From: Acetobacteraceae bacterium | Lineage (GTDB): Bacteria > Pseudomonadota > Alphaproteobacteria > Acetobacterales > Acetobacteraceae | Direction: 5' to 3' | DNA length: 64,000 nt | Assembly: GCA_947475245.1 (NCBI GenBank) | Contig: CANJLW010000005.1 | Coordinates: 124,001-188,000, forward strand | In this document: positions 18,336 through 29,764 of the stretch, in pieces | Numbering within the stretch: position 1 is the first letter of the stretch | Layout: every line of letters begins with the position of its first letter | Translations under genes and position numbers: made by a program | Notes under the pieces: model-generated | Databases searched by the model: none | The model's input: the letters and a program-made list of their open reading frames with translations, nothing else | Told to the model about the DNA's origin: nothing

Positions 18336-19388
18336 TTACCTCCCTTGCAGGTCGGGCATCACCTGTTCGCGGAACAAGGTCAGGCTCGACGCGGTCTGCT
18401 CATAGTTCATCGGCCCGAGCCGGAACTGCATGATCACGCCGCCGACGCCGCAAGCCCCGACCGCGGCCAGTTTTTCCGCCACCGTGGCCGGGGAGCCGTA
18501 GACGAGCGAATGCTCCACCAGGGTGCGCGCCGGAGGGGTGGAGCCGGGGGCGGGCATCGGCACGATCGAAACGCCTTGCTCCTGATACACCCGATTGCGC
18601 ATTTCCACCCGTCGCTCGTGCATATGCTCGAATGCCGGAATGGCGATGCGTTCGGCCTCGGCGTCGGTTTCCGCGACGAAGACGTTCCGCCAGACCCAGC
18701 ATTCGTCGACATTGCGGGCGATCGTCGCCTCGTCCTGGCCGATTTCGGCCAGGGTCTTGCGGTATAAATCCATCCGTTGGGCCGTCACCGCGTTGCTTTG
18801 CACGTTCATCATGAACGGACGGCCCTTGCGGGCGACGTCGAGCATGCCATGTTCGGTCGCCGCCGCGCGGATCACATAGGGGTGCGGCCTGGTGAACGGG
18901 GCAGGGCGCAGCGCCGGCAGTTTCAGATCGAAGAACCGGCCATGGTGTTCGAACGGCTCGCCCTTCCAGGCTTCGAGCATGATCGCCTCGGCTTCCTCGA
19001 AGCGCGCCTGGGCTTCCGTATGGTCGATGCCGAACCCTTGGTAAGGGTAGATATTATAGGCGGTTCCGCGTCCCAGCCCGACAATCAACCGACCCTTCGA
19101 CAGGTGGTCGATCACCGCCATCTGTTCGGCGAAGCGGATCGGATGGTGCAGCGCCATCTGCGCCACCGCGAAGCCGATCTTCGCGCGCGTCGTCGCCGTG
19201 GCCAGCGCGGAGGCAAAGCTGACGGGATCGACATAGGCGCAGATGCCGTCGAAGTGATGCTCCGCCAGCCAGATCGCGTCGAAGCCGAGTTCGTCCGTCA
19301 GGCGCGCCTCACGCAGGGTCTCATCGATCACACGACCGTCGTCGTCCGGGGACGCACTGTCCGGAAACAGAAAATTGGAGAATTTCAT
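18336..19388 (-). CDS. LLM-class flavin-dependent oxidoreductase
   Basis: The 350-residue protein starts at the ATG at 19388 (MKFSNFLFPDSASPDDD). The luciferase-like TIM barrel is shown by GFDAIWLAEHHFDG near residue 40, IGFAVAQMALHHPIRFAEQ near 80 and GRLIVGLGRGTAYNIYPYQGFG near 105. Family members use FMNH2 and O2 to oxidise small molecules such as alkanesulfonates or long-chain substrates. The real substrate is unknown. The longer frame to 19475 adds residues not typical of the family. Confidence 0.88.
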   Translation of the reverse strand: MKFSNFLFPDSASPDDDGRVIDETLREARLTDELGFDAIWLAEHHFDGICAYVDPVSFASALATATTRAKIGFAVAQMALHHPIRFAEQMAVIDHLSKGRLIVGLGRGTAYNIYPYQGFGIDHTEAQARFEEAEAIMLEAWKGEPFEHHGRFFDLKLPALRPAPFTRPHPYVIRAAATEHGMLDVARKGRPFMMNVQSNAVTAQRMDLYRKTLAEIGQDEATIARNVDECWVWRNVFVAETDAEAERIAIPAFEHMHERRVEMRNRVYQEQGVSIVPMPAPGSTPPARTLVEHSLVYGSPATVAEKLAAVGACGVGGVIMQFRLGPMNYEQTASSLTLFREQVMPDLQGR

Positions 19389-19547
19389 CGCGCACCCCAC
19401 CTGAACGGCGGCGATGTTCGGGCAGGTCAGGGTTTCGATCAAGGGTATGGCGTGTGTCGCCAAACGGTCGCACAATCGGCGGGTAAATAAGAAAGCGTCC
19501 AGGATGAAACCCGCCTCCGCCCTCCCGATCCCAGACCAGGGCCGTGA

Positions 19548-19573
19548 CCCAGGACCGTAACCCAGGACCGTAA
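19548..19573. repeat. 13-bp perfect tandem duplication
   Basis: CCCAGGACCGTAA is present twice head to tail (19548-19560 and 19561-19573), with a weaker third copy just before it. It lies 6 bp upstream of the start of the first DHA2 exporter, in the region where its ribosome binding site should be. It may change leader spacing or be a slippage product. Confidence 0.8.
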
Positions 19574-19579
19574 GCAGGT

Positions 19580-21112
<1,533 letters not shown>

Positions 21113-21117
21113 GCGAA

Positions 21118-22638
21118 ATGGCGCCGCCCGCACCTCCGCCGACGACGATCGTGCCGCATCGACGGTTGATCACCGCGTCCGTCATGCTCGCGATGTTCAT
21201 TCAGACGCTGGATTCAACGATCTGCATCGTTTCGCTGCCCTATATCCAGGGCAGCATGTCGGCCTCGGCCGACGAGATCAATTGGGTGCTGACGTCGTAT
21301 GTCATCGCCGCCGCGATCATGACCGCCCCGGTCGGCTGGATGGCGCAGCGCTTCGGGCGCAAGCGTTTGTTCCTGATCTGTCTCGGCGGCTTCGTCACGA
21401 CATCGATGTTGAGCGGCGCGACCCAGACGTTGGAGCAACTGATCGTTTGCCGCCTGGTGCAAGGTATGTTCGGGGCGGCGCTGGCGCCTTTGTGTCAGGC
21501 CACGATGCTGGACATCTACCCCTTCGCGCAGCGCGCCCAGGCCATGGCGATCTTCGCCATGGGCATCACCATGGGCCCGATCATGGGCCCGACCCTGGGC
21601 GGCTATCTTACCGATGCGTATAACTGGCGCTGGGTCTTTTACGTCAATCTGCCGACCGGGCTGCTGGCCTTCATCGGTGTAGCTATCTTCCTGCCGAACG
21701 TGCCGCCCAAGGCGGGGCTGCGCTTCAGTTGGTACGGCTTCGCCATGCTGGCAATCGCGGTCGGCAGCTTCCAGTTGATTCTGGATCGCGGACAGAAGCA
21801 GGACTGGTTCACGTCCCGCGAGATCATCGTCGAGGCCGTCATCTGCGGGTTGTGCTTCTATTTGTTCGTCGTGCACATGTTTACCGCCGATAAGCCTTTC
21901 CTGCCGCCGGCTTTGTTCAAGGATCGGAATTTCTTCGCGGCAATCGTCATGGTTTCCTGCGTATCGTCGGTGATGCTTGCGACCGCCTCGCTGATGGCAC
22001 CCTATCTGCAACAACTCGCGCATTATCCGGTACTGGATTCCGGCGTTGCCATGGCCCCGCGCGGCTTCGGCACCATGGTCGCGATGTTCGTCGCCAGTTG
22101 GTTGGGCATGCGGTTCGATCAGCGCAAGATCATGGCGACGGGCTTGCTGTCGTTGGGTGCCGCGCTGCTGGTCATGAGTACATGGACACCGAACGTCACC
22201 CAGTTGGAGATGATGCTGGTGCTGTTCGTGCAGGGCTTCTCCATCGGGTTGGTGTTCAACCCGATGACGGTGATGGCCTATACCACGTTGTCCCCGGCAT
22301 TGCGGCCGGAAGCGACCTCGGTCCAGTCGCTGGCGCGCAACCTGGGGTCGGCGATCGGCATTTCGGTGACGACGTTTACCCTGTCCCGCGGCACTCAGAC
22401 CACGCATGCGGACATCGCGGCGGGCATTACTCCGTTTGATCGGGTGTTGCAGTCAAACGACGCGATATCGCGGATACTGGATCCGGCGACGCGCAAGGGC
22501 GCGGCGCTGCTGGATCAGATGATTACCTATCAGGCGAAGATCATCGCGTACAACAACGATTTCCGGCTGATGGCGCTTACGGTACTGCCGCCGCTGGTGC
22601 TGCTGTTGTTCATGCGCCGGCACGCCAAGCCGGAGTAG
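21118..22638 (+). CDS. DHA2-family MFS drug/H+ exporter, tandem paralogue
   Basis: This 506-residue, 14-TM exporter is closely similar to the upstream gene throughout, including MFIQTLDSTICIVSLPYIQG, WMAQRFGRKRLFLICL and GITMGPIMGPTLGGYLTD. A 5-bp spacing and an identical gene order of motifs show a tandem duplication. It is probably cotranscribed with the first copy. Subunit pairing or substrate divergence is possible but not shown. Confidence 0.92.
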   Translation: MAPPAPPPTTIVPHRRLITASVMLAMFIQTLDSTICIVSLPYIQGSMSASADEINWVLTSYVIAAAIMTAPVGWMAQRFGRKRLFLICLGGFVTTSMLSGATQTLEQLIVCRLVQGMFGAALAPLCQATMLDIYPFAQRAQAMAIFAMGITMGPIMGPTLGGYLTDAYNWRWVFYVNLPTGLLAFIGVAIFLPNVPPKAGLRFSWYGFAMLAIAVGSFQLILDRGQKQDWFTSREIIVEAVICGLCFYLFVVHMFTADKPFLPPALFKDRNFFAAIVMVSCVSSVMLATASLMAPYLQQLAHYPVLDSGVAMAPRGFGTMVAMFVASWLGMRFDQRKIMATGLLSLGAALLVMSTWTPNVTQLEMMLVLFVQGFSIGLVFNPMTVMAYTTLSPALRPEATSVQSLARNLGSAIGISVTTFTLSRGTQTTHADIAAGITPFDRVLQSNDAISRILDPATRKGAALLDQMITYQAKIIAYNNDFRLMALTVLPPLVLLLFMRRHAKPE

Positions 22639-22645
22639 ACTGCCG

Positions 22646-23755
22646 TCAGGCCCGCAAGAATACGCTGCACCGACCGGGACGATCCGGGTCGAGGGAAATC
22701 TCTCCGGCAAGCATGCGCACCAGGCGCAACCCGACGGCTTCCCTTGGTAATTGGCGCTGCCATCGTTCCGACAGGCCGGTTCCCTGATCTTCCACGGTCA
22801 ACATTACGCCGCCCGTTGTTGCCGCCAGGGTCACCCTCACGCGTCCGGCCCCGTGCTGGATGGCGTTCACGGTCAGTTCGGCCGTGATGAAACCCAGCCG
22901 AACCAGCATCTCAATCGGTAACATGATGGGATCGGTGGCGACGAATTCCAGATCGTTCTGGCGCTCCGTCGGGGCGACGGCCTGCCAGAGCCGACGCAGC
23001 AGACGTCCGATGTAATCGGCGGCATCGGCGTGTTCGTCGGCCTGCTGGCGGCGCAGTTGCTGATGCACCTCTCCCACCGCGATGATGCGATTGACGGCAC
23101 CGCGCAATGACTGCACGACGCCGGGATCGCGCGTGAACTGCATCTGCATTTGCAGGACGTCGGCGATCATTTGCAGGCTGTTGGCGACGTGCAGATGACC
23201 TTCGCGGATCAGGACGTCTTTCTTGTCCGACTGCCGTTGCGCGCGCAGCATCTGTCGGCGCATTTCCAGCTCGCCCGCGGCCATCCCGGCCAACTGGACC
23301 AGCCGGTTACGATCGCGTTCTGAGAAGTCGGCGCGGGGTTTGTCGGAGATCACGCACAGAGTGCCGAGCGCCATACCGTCGGGACTGCGGATTTGGGCAC
23401 CGGCGTAGAAGCGGATATGCGGCGGGCCGACGACGAGGGGCGAGTTGACGAAACGCGGATCGAGCCGGGAGTCCGGCACGACCATCGGGCCTTCCTGGGC
23501 GATGGTGTGATCGCAGAAGCCCCAGGCCCGCGGCATTTCGGAGACATCGAGACCGATGCGCGCCTTGAACCACTGCTTTTCCTTCTCGATGATGCACATC
23601 AAGGAGATCGGCAGGTCGAACAGGTCTTGCGCGAGCGCGACGATACGGTCGAAAGCGGGGTCCGCTTCGCGGTCGAGGAAGGCGTACTTCCGCAATCCGG
23701 CAAGCCGATTCGCCTCTTGCGGGCTTTCCAGTTCGCTCGTTGCCACACCGCTCAT
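22646..23755 (-). CDS. GAF-domain sensor histidine kinase (HisKA_2 family)
   Basis: This 369-residue soluble kinase has an N-terminal GAF domain at residues 25-165, including PISLMCIIEKEKQWFKARIG and the typical FCDHTI. The HisKA_2 dimerisation box at about 190-215 aligns LIREGHLHVANSLQMIADVL with the usual LLKEVHHRVKNNLQ, so the phosphoacceptor is the first His. The ATPase N-box (ITAELTVNAIQHG) and G1 box (VEDQGTGL) follow. There is no transmembrane segment and no adjacent response regulator, so the partner is unknown. The start ATG is at 23755. Confidence 0.88.
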   Translation of the reverse strand: MSGVATSELESPQEANRLAGLRKYAFLDREADPAFDRIVALAQDLFDLPISLMCIIEKEKQWFKARIGLDVSEMPRAWGFCDHTIAQEGPMVVPDSRLDPRFVNSPLVVGPPHIRFYAGAQIRSPDGMALGTLCVISDKPRADFSERDRNRLVQLAGMAAGELEMRRQMLRAQRQSDKKDVLIREGHLHVANSLQMIADVLQMQMQFTRDPGVVQSLRGAVNRIIAVGEVHQQLRRQQADEHADAADYIGRLLRRLWQAVAPTERQNDLEFVATDPIMLPIEMLVRLGFITAELTVNAIQHGAGRVRVTLAATTGGVMLTVEDQGTGLSERWQRQLPREAVGLRLVRMLAGEISLDPDRPGRCSVFLRA

Positions 23756-23841
23756 AGAGGAATTCTATCGCCGGACCGCCGTGTCCGCTACAATCATTCC
23801 ACCAAATTCGCCATCGGTAACCAAAAAAGGCCTCCACGACT

Positions 23842-24816
23842 ATGATCCTCGTCACAAACAACGAAGGAACCCTTGGGGTTCCGACCACCGCCGCGTTGTT
23901 GGCGGCCGGGGCGGGCGGGCTGGATGCGATCGAGGCCGGTATCCGCCTGATCGAGGCCGACCCGTCGGTGCGAACGGTGGGGCGCGGCGGCTGGCCGAAT
24001 ATCCTGGGCGAGGTGGAGCTTGACGCCTGCATGATGGACGGCACGACCCTGCGTACGGGGGCGGTCGGCGCGTTGAAGGGCTTTCTGCACCCCGTCAGCG
24101 TGGCGCGGGAAATCATGCGCCGATTGCCGCACGAATTGCTGGTGGGGGAGGGCGCTGCCCGGTTCGCGCGGGAAATCGGCGCGGTAACCGACGACAATCT
24201 GATCGAGGACTCGCGTCGCGCGTGGCGGGCATGGTTCGATCATGAACTGACACCGGAACAGAAAGCCGCCTGGCCCGACACCGATCTGGCCGAACTGTGC
24301 CGCCATGCGATCGACCCGGAGGTCGGACGCGATACCACGGTTTTTCTGTCGCAGGACGCGAGCGGGGCGATTTGTTCGGGCACCAGCACGTCGGGCTGGG
24401 GCTGGAAGTATCCGGGACGTCTGGGTGACAGCCCGATCATCGGCGCGGGATCGTATGCCGATACGCGCTATGGCGCCGCCGCTTGCACCGGGGCGGGGGA
24501 AATGACCATCCGCTGCGGCACATCGCGGGCAATCGTGTTGTACATGAAGCTCGGCGCGACGGTGGAGGAAGCGGTGCACGAAGCCGTCGACGACATGCGC
24601 GCGCTACGCGGCGGGTTGATCAGCCGCGTTACGATCCACGCGATCGATACGCGCGGCAATCACAAGGTCGTCGCGGTAAACGGTGCCGGGGACAATGTCT
24701 ATTGGCTGTGGGACGGGGAGGGCGAACCGCGCCGCTGCCCCGCCGAACCGATCGTGATCGGGGAGACGCAACCGAGAATCAGCCCGACCGCGCGCTATAC
24801 CGCCGCCCCGCGATAG
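23842..24816 (+). CDS. Asparaginase/N-glycosylasparaginase-type Ntn hydrolase
   Basis: The 324-residue precursor belongs to the type-2 (plant-type) asparaginase family. The autocatalytic cleavage site is expected before the Thr of GRDTTVFLSQDASGAICSGT, near residue 165, giving alpha and beta chains. GAGSYADTRYGAAACTGAGE contains the substrate-binding GTG-like loop. It may hydrolyse N-acetylglucosaminyl-asparagine or isoaspartyl dipeptides. It is transcribed divergently from the kinase with an 86-bp spacer. Confidence 0.87.
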   Translation: MILVTNNEGTLGVPTTAALLAAGAGGLDAIEAGIRLIEADPSVRTVGRGGWPNILGEVELDACMMDGTTLRTGAVGALKGFLHPVSVAREIMRRLPHELLVGEGAARFAREIGAVTDDNLIEDSRRAWRAWFDHELTPEQKAAWPDTDLAELCRHAIDPEVGRDTTVFLSQDASGAICSGTSTSGWGWKYPGRLGDSPIIGAGSYADTRYGAAACTGAGEMTIRCGTSRAIVLYMKLGATVEEAVHEAVDDMRALRGGLISRVTIHAIDTRGNHKVVAVNGAGDNVYWLWDGEGEPRRCPAEPIVIGETQPRISPTARYTAAPR

Positions 24817-24837
24817 GGTCCTTGAAGCCGCTTTCGA

Positions 24838-27800
24838 TCAGGCTCCGGCGCCGAACAGCGCTTCCACGTCGGACTCGGTCATTTTCAGCGCGCCGCCATG
24901 GTCGGCCTCCAGCACGGAGGCCACCAAGGCGCGCTTTTTCTCTTTGAGCGTCACCATTTTTTCCTCGATGGTGCCCAGGGTCACCAAACGATGGACAAAG
25001 ACCCGCTTCGTCTGTCCGATGCGATGGGCGCGATCGGTGGCCTGATCCTCGGCCGCGGGGTTCCACCAGGGATCGTAGTGGATCACCGTATCGGCGGCGG
25101 TCAGGTTCAGGCCGACACCGCCGGCCTTCAGACTGATCAGGAAGACCGGCACCTCTCCGGCCTGGAATTTCTTCACCGGCGTTGCCCGATCCTTGGTGTC
25201 GCCGGTCAGCATCACATAGTCGATTTTGTCTTCCCAGAACCGCCGCTCGATCAGCGCCAGCATTTCGGTGAACTGGGAAAACAGCAGGACCCGCCGCCCT
25301 TCCGCGCGCAGGGTCGTCAGCAGTTCCATCAACCGGTCGAGCTTGGCCGATCCGGCCTTGGTCTTCGCCACCGTCTGCATTTTCAACAGGCGCGGATCGC
25401 AGCAGGCCTGCCGCATCTTCAGCAGGGCATCCAGGATGACGATGCCGGAGCGCGACAGGCCCTTTTGCGCGATGGCGGCCTTGACGCGCGTGTGCATGGC
25501 CAGCCGGATGGCTTCGTAGATGGCGCGCTGGCCGGATTCCATTTCCACCGATTCCAGAATCTCTGTCTTCGGCGGCAGTTCCTTGACGACCTCTTCCTTG
25601 GTGCGGCGCAGAAGAAACGGGCGTACGCGGCGGTTCAGGCTGTCCTGTCGGTCCACATCGCCGTTTTTCTCGATCGGAGAGCGGTAGCGCATTCGGAAGC
25701 CGCGCTGCGAGCCCAGGAACCCTGGTGCCAGGAAGTCGAACAGCGACCACAACTCCCCGAGGTGGTTCTGCAACGGCGTGCCCGACAGGCACAGCCGCTG
25801 GCGGGCGACCAAACGCAGGGCCTGGCGGGTGGTTTCGGCATTGGGATTTTTGATCGTCTGGGCCTCGTCGAGGATGACGATGTGCCATTCCTGCGCGGTC
25901 AACACTTCGTGATCGCGAGACAGCAGCGGATAGGTGGTCAGCACCAGATCGGCGGTGGCGATCGCGCCGAAATGTTCCTTGCGCGACGGCCCGTGCAGAG
26001 CGAGCACTTTCAGGCTGGGCGCGAAGCGTTCCGCTTCCAGGGTCCAGTTCGGGATCAGGCTGGTCGGGCAGACGATCAAAGCGGGGCGGTCGAGCCGGCC
26101 TTCGGCCTGTTCGATTGCCAGATGCGCCAGCGCCTGTACCGTCTTCCCCAGCCCCATATCGTCGGCGAGGATGCCGCCCAGTTCGGCGCCGCGCAGGAAT
26201 TGCAGCCAGTTCACGCCGTCGGCCTGGTAGCCGCGCAGCGCGCCCTGGAAGGTTTTCGGGACCGTCGCGGTCGGGATCGTGTCGCCGGCTTCGCGCAGTT
26301 GCTTGCCCAGCGCGCGCAGCGCTTCGCCGCCCTGCCAGACGACGCCGGTGCTTTCCTCCAACCGCGACAAATCCGCCGCGTCCAGGCGGGTGAAGCCGAT
26401 CTTGTCGCCGGTCGGATCGATGCCGCCGCTTTCGAACAATTCCAGCAGCGCCATCAGGGTCGGGCGCACGCGATCGAGCGGCAGCGCGAGGCGCTTACCG
26501 TTGCTCAGCGGAATCAGCAGCGGTTTGGTGCTGTTTTCCAGTTCATCCGCCGCGCCGGGGCGCGAAATCAGGCGGATCAGCGCCGGCACCAGATCGACAT
26601 GCTCCCCGTCGACCATGACGCCGAGATGCAGTTCCAGCCAATCGATGCCGGAGCCTTCGCGCAGTTCCGCGTTCAGGTCGCTGTCGGGGCGCACAATCTG
26701 GAAGGGGAAGTTCTCGTCGATCTCGACGTCCCATCCCTCCGCGCGCAGCTTCGGCACGTCCTCCAGCACGACATCCATCCAGTCGGTGCCGGCTTCGCCT
26801 TCCAGCAGCGCGAAATCGTCGGTGTGGGCGTGCGGGTAATAGGTATGGATCAACTGCGAGATTCGCCCGAAGCCGAGACGAGCGAGGCGATCGACGATGC
26901 GGGCTTCCTCGGCGAGGTTGCGCACGGTGTCATACAGCACGCCATCGCGCGCGGTCAGTTTGGGCACCGATTTCTGCGTGAAGGGGACGACGACGGGACC
27001 ATAGCCGAAGGTCAGACGCGCGACCGGCACCGAGTAGAGCCCGCCGCCCGTGGCCTTGGCCGATCCCCGCCCGTGCGCGGGATCGCCGGGCAGGGTGCCG
27101 TCCATCAGTCGCAGGCGGGGGCGAACCGTTTCTTCCACCACGATGGGCGGGGCCATTTCGCGCGGTGGCGGAACCGACTGCGCGGGCATGCGTCGCGCCA
27201 GTTCCTCGCGTACTTTGGGGACCATCTCGGCCGGGATGGACGGGGCCGACAACAGGCTGTTGGCGAGGGGGGCGACGAGATCGAGCGTCACCGGCCCGAT
27301 TACGCCGGTCTGTGGATCGGCATACCAGGCCGACGGCGTGCGCAGCGCGATCAGGCCCGGTTCCAGCTCCATTTCCGTGTGTTGGGACCCATCGGCATCG
27401 ATGCGCCATTCGATGCGTCCGGGCCTGGCCGGGCCTTCGCTGACCGACGGACCGTATGGCGAGGACCAATGCGTGCGTCCGGTGGCGAGGATGCGGCGCA
27501 GCGTATCCAGCGGGTCTTCTTCGACCGTCGCGGCGGAATTCACGTTGCTGCGCCGATCGAGCCTGGACAGGATCAGTTTGTCGGACGGGCGCAGATAGCG
27601 CGCCGGCGTGCGGATCTGATGGATCGCATAGGGCTTGGTCGATCCCATGCTGCCGTCCTTACGCAGCAGGCACGAGACCGGCTGGATGCGCAGGCGCGGC
27701 ACGCCCCGGGCCGACGGTTCGGCGTCCAGCACATACAGCAAGCGATTGCGAATGGTCGGCGGATACTCTTCGGACTCGGTATCCTCGGCGGATTCCAGCG

Positions 27801-28284
27801 CGGAAAGCCAACCGGTTATCTGATGGGGCAGGGGGGCCTCGGTCGGCATGGAGCGCGCAACAGACTTAACCGGTTCGGCGGTTTGACCCGAGGCGGCGCG
27901 TTGTTGGTGATGCGCGGCGATCAGCACCGCGGCGACGTGCTTGCACATGTGCGAAACGGGGCATGTGCAGCGACCGACGATCCGCAGCCCGTCATAGGCC
28001 GTCGGTTGCAGTTGGATATGCTGCCGATACGGGTCCGGCGCGGTGCCGATCGTCGTCGCGGTGATCGTCCTGCCGTCGGCGGAAAACGTCAGGTCCTGCA
28101 CCCGTCCGCGCATCTCGTAGATTCGGCCGGCCTCAAGCGAACCGGCATGAAAATAGCCGCGGATCAGCGCATCCGACAGCACCGGCAGCTTGGTCTGCGC
28201 GTGCGCCGGCTCCCGCGTCGCCTCGCGAAGCGCGGCCGCCTGTAACGCCTGGATCGCCTCGAAGAACCTGTCTCGTTTAGCCAT
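24838..28284 (-). CDS. SWIM zinc-finger SNF2-family helicase
   Basis: This 1148-residue protein has an N-terminal SWIM zinc finger (CTCPVSHMCKHVAAVL near residue 108) and an SNF2 ATPase core from about 690. Core motifs are ADDMGLGKTVQAL (Walker A), LDEAQTIKNP (Walker B), CLSGTPLQNHLGELWSLFDFL and the helicase C-terminal VLLFSQFTEML, SLKAGGVGLNLT and DQATDRAHRIGQ. Such proteins act in chromatin-like or repair remodelling, and the bacterial role is poorly known. No methylase or nuclease partner sits beside it, so it is not obviously a DISARM/DndSpt-like system. Confidence 0.93.
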   Translation of the reverse strand: MAKRDRFFEAIQALQAAALREATREPAHAQTKLPVLSDALIRGYFHAGSLEAGRIYEMRGRVQDLTFSADGRTITATTIGTAPDPYRQHIQLQPTAYDGLRIVGRCTCPVSHMCKHVAAVLIAAHHQQRAASGQTAEPVKSVARSMPTEAPLPHQITGWLSALESAEDTESEEYPPTIRNRLLYVLDAEPSARGVPRLRIQPVSCLLRKDGSMGSTKPYAIHQIRTPARYLRPSDKLILSRLDRRSNVNSAATVEEDPLDTLRRILATGRTHWSSPYGPSVSEGPARPGRIEWRIDADGSQHTEMELEPGLIALRTPSAWYADPQTGVIGPVTLDLVAPLANSLLSAPSIPAEMVPKVREELARRMPAQSVPPPREMAPPIVVEETVRPRLRLMDGTLPGDPAHGRGSAKATGGGLYSVPVARLTFGYGPVVVPFTQKSVPKLTARDGVLYDTVRNLAEEARIVDRLARLGFGRISQLIHTYYPHAHTDDFALLEGEAGTDWMDVVLEDVPKLRAEGWDVEIDENFPFQIVRPDSDLNAELREGSGIDWLELHLGVMVDGEHVDLVPALIRLISRPGAADELENSTKPLLIPLSNGKRLALPLDRVRPTLMALLELFESGGIDPTGDKIGFTRLDAADLSRLEESTGVVWQGGEALRALGKQLREAGDTIPTATVPKTFQGALRGYQADGVNWLQFLRGAELGGILADDMGLGKTVQALAHLAIEQAEGRLDRPALIVCPTSLIPNWTLEAERFAPSLKVLALHGPSRKEHFGAIATADLVLTTYPLLSRDHEVLTAQEWHIVILDEAQTIKNPNAETTRQALRLVARQRLCLSGTPLQNHLGELWSLFDFLAPGFLGSQRGFRMRYRSPIEKNGDVDRQDSLNRRVRPFLLRRTKEEVVKELPPKTEILESVEMESGQRAIYEAIRLAMHTRVKAAIAQKGLSRSGIVILDALLKMRQACCDPRLLKMQTVAKTKAGSAKLDRLMELLTTLRAEGRRVLLFSQFTEMLALIERRFWEDKIDYVMLTGDTKDRATPVKKFQAGEVPVFLISLKAGGVGLNLTAADTVIHYDPWWNPAAEDQATDRAHRIGQTKRVFVHRLVTLGTIEEKMVTLKEKKRALVASVLEADHGGALKMTESDVEALFGAGA

Positions 28285-28410
28285 CTTTCAATTATGCACC
28301 CGCGCCTCGAGTCGGAGCCAGAGCCGCACGCGCGGGGAAGCGGCAATTTGGCATTGCGCGCCCCCCCTGTTGAGTGATCCCCTGGTGCCGACACCGATCC
28401 GGAGATCCCC

Positions 28411-29706
28411 ATGACAGACCTACCCCGCAGTGAACGCGAACTGGAACTGGTTGCGCTGGGGCGGCGCGTGCTGCCGGGCGGCGGCTTTGGCAACCTCGCG
28501 TCCGACATCGTCATCGCCGAAGGCCGAGCAGGGCGGGTGCGGGACGTGTCGGGGAATGAGTATGTGGATTTCCTGCTGGGCTCCGGCCCAATGTTCCTGG
28601 GCCATGCGCACCCGGAGGTCGTTGCGGCGGTGCAGGAGCAAATCCCCCGCGGCGTCACCTTTTTCGCCAACAACGAGCATGGCATTCTCCTCGCCGCGGC
28701 GATCGTCGACGCGGTGCCCTGCGCTGAAAAGGTCCGCTTCACCAGCACCGGGACCGAGGCCGACACTTATGCGATGCGCGTCGCCCGCGCGTTTCGCAAG
28801 CGCGACAAGGTGCTGAAGTTCGAAGGCGGCTTCCATGGCATGAGCGAGTACAGCCTGCAGAGCATGACGCCGAAGCGCCCCGGCAATTTCCCGCAGGCCG
28901 CGCCGGATTCACCGGGGATCCCGCGCTCCGTGTCCGGCGACATGCTGATCGCGCCGTTCAACGACGCCGACATGGCGGCGAGCATCATCCGCGAACATCG
29001 CGACGACCTGGCGGCGGTGATCGTTGAGCCGTTTCAGCGCCTGATCCCGCCGCGTCCCGGGTTTTTGCAGGCGTTGCGCGACGTGACCAATGAATGCGGC
29101 ATTCCGCTGATTTTTGACGAGATCGTGACCGGCTTCCGCTTCGCCCATGGCGGCGCGCAGGAATACTACGGCGTGATCCCGGACATCTGCACTCTGGGCA
29201 AGATCGTCGCCGGCGGCTTCCCGCTGGCCGTCGTGGCCGGGCGAGCCGACATCATGCGCCATTTCGACCGGGGCGAGGTCGGCGACGACGTGTTGCCGCA
29301 GATCGGCACGCTGTCGGGCAATCCCGTCGCTTCCATCGCCGGTCTGAAGACGCTGGAAATCCTCGGCCGACCCGGCACATATGAAAAAGTCTTCGCCACC
29401 GGACGCGTGCTGAAGGAAGGGCTGGAACGCATGGTCCGCGAAGCCGGTTTGCCGGCGCAGGTGATCGGAGAGGCTGTGCTGTTCGACCTGATCTTCGCTA
29501 CCGGGGACATCGTCGATTATCGATCGGGGTTGGGACAGGATTTTGAGGCGTTGCGCCGCTTCAATCGCGTGTTGCGCTCCCAGGGCGTGCTGAAGGGCGA
29601 CAGCAAGTATTACGTCTCCTGCGCGCACGATGCCGCCGACGTGGCGCACACCCTGGCCGCCTATCAGGTGGCAATCGACGCCGAATGCGCGTTTCGCCGG
29701 ACTTGA
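28411..29706 (+). CDS. Class-III aminotransferase / glutamate-1-semialdehyde-aminomutase-like
   Basis: This 431-residue PLP enzyme has the phosphate-binding region FTSTGTEADTYAMRVAR near residue 110 and the PLP Asp in FDEIVTGFRFAHGG. The Schiff-base Lys is in TLGKIVAGGFPLAVVAG near residue 272. The GSA aminomutase HemL family is a close relative, but this could be an omega-transaminase of the same clade. It is convergent to no neighbour; the divergent spacer from the SNF2 gene is 126 bp. Confidence 0.87.
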   Translation: MTDLPRSERELELVALGRRVLPGGGFGNLASDIVIAEGRAGRVRDVSGNEYVDFLLGSGPMFLGHAHPEVVAAVQEQIPRGVTFFANNEHGILLAAAIVDAVPCAEKVRFTSTGTEADTYAMRVARAFRKRDKVLKFEGGFHGMSEYSLQSMTPKRPGNFPQAAPDSPGIPRSVSGDMLIAPFNDADMAASIIREHRDDLAAVIVEPFQRLIPPRPGFLQALRDVTNECGIPLIFDEIVTGFRFAHGGAQEYYGVIPDICTLGKIVAGGFPLAVVAGRADIMRHFDRGEVGDDVLPQIGTLSGNPVASIAGLKTLEILGRPGTYEKVFATGRVLKEGLERMVREAGLPAQVIGEAVLFDLIFATGDIVDYRSGLGQDFEALRRFNRVLRSQGVLKGDSKYYVSCAHDAADVAHTLAAYQVAIDAECAFRRT

Positions 29707-29764
29707 CCCACTCGTCATTGCCTCCGCCGGTTGTTAATCATTGGTTAACCAAGCGGAGGCAGCG

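Noticed and set aside
24898..28245. 1115-codon plus-strand frame opposite the SNF2 gene
   Set aside because: It is a shadow of the SNF2 frame; no domain or start signal is seen.
24838..28284. SNF2 gene as part of a defence island
   Set aside because: No methylase, phospholipase-D-like, drm or dnd genes lie beside it; the neighbours are metabolic.
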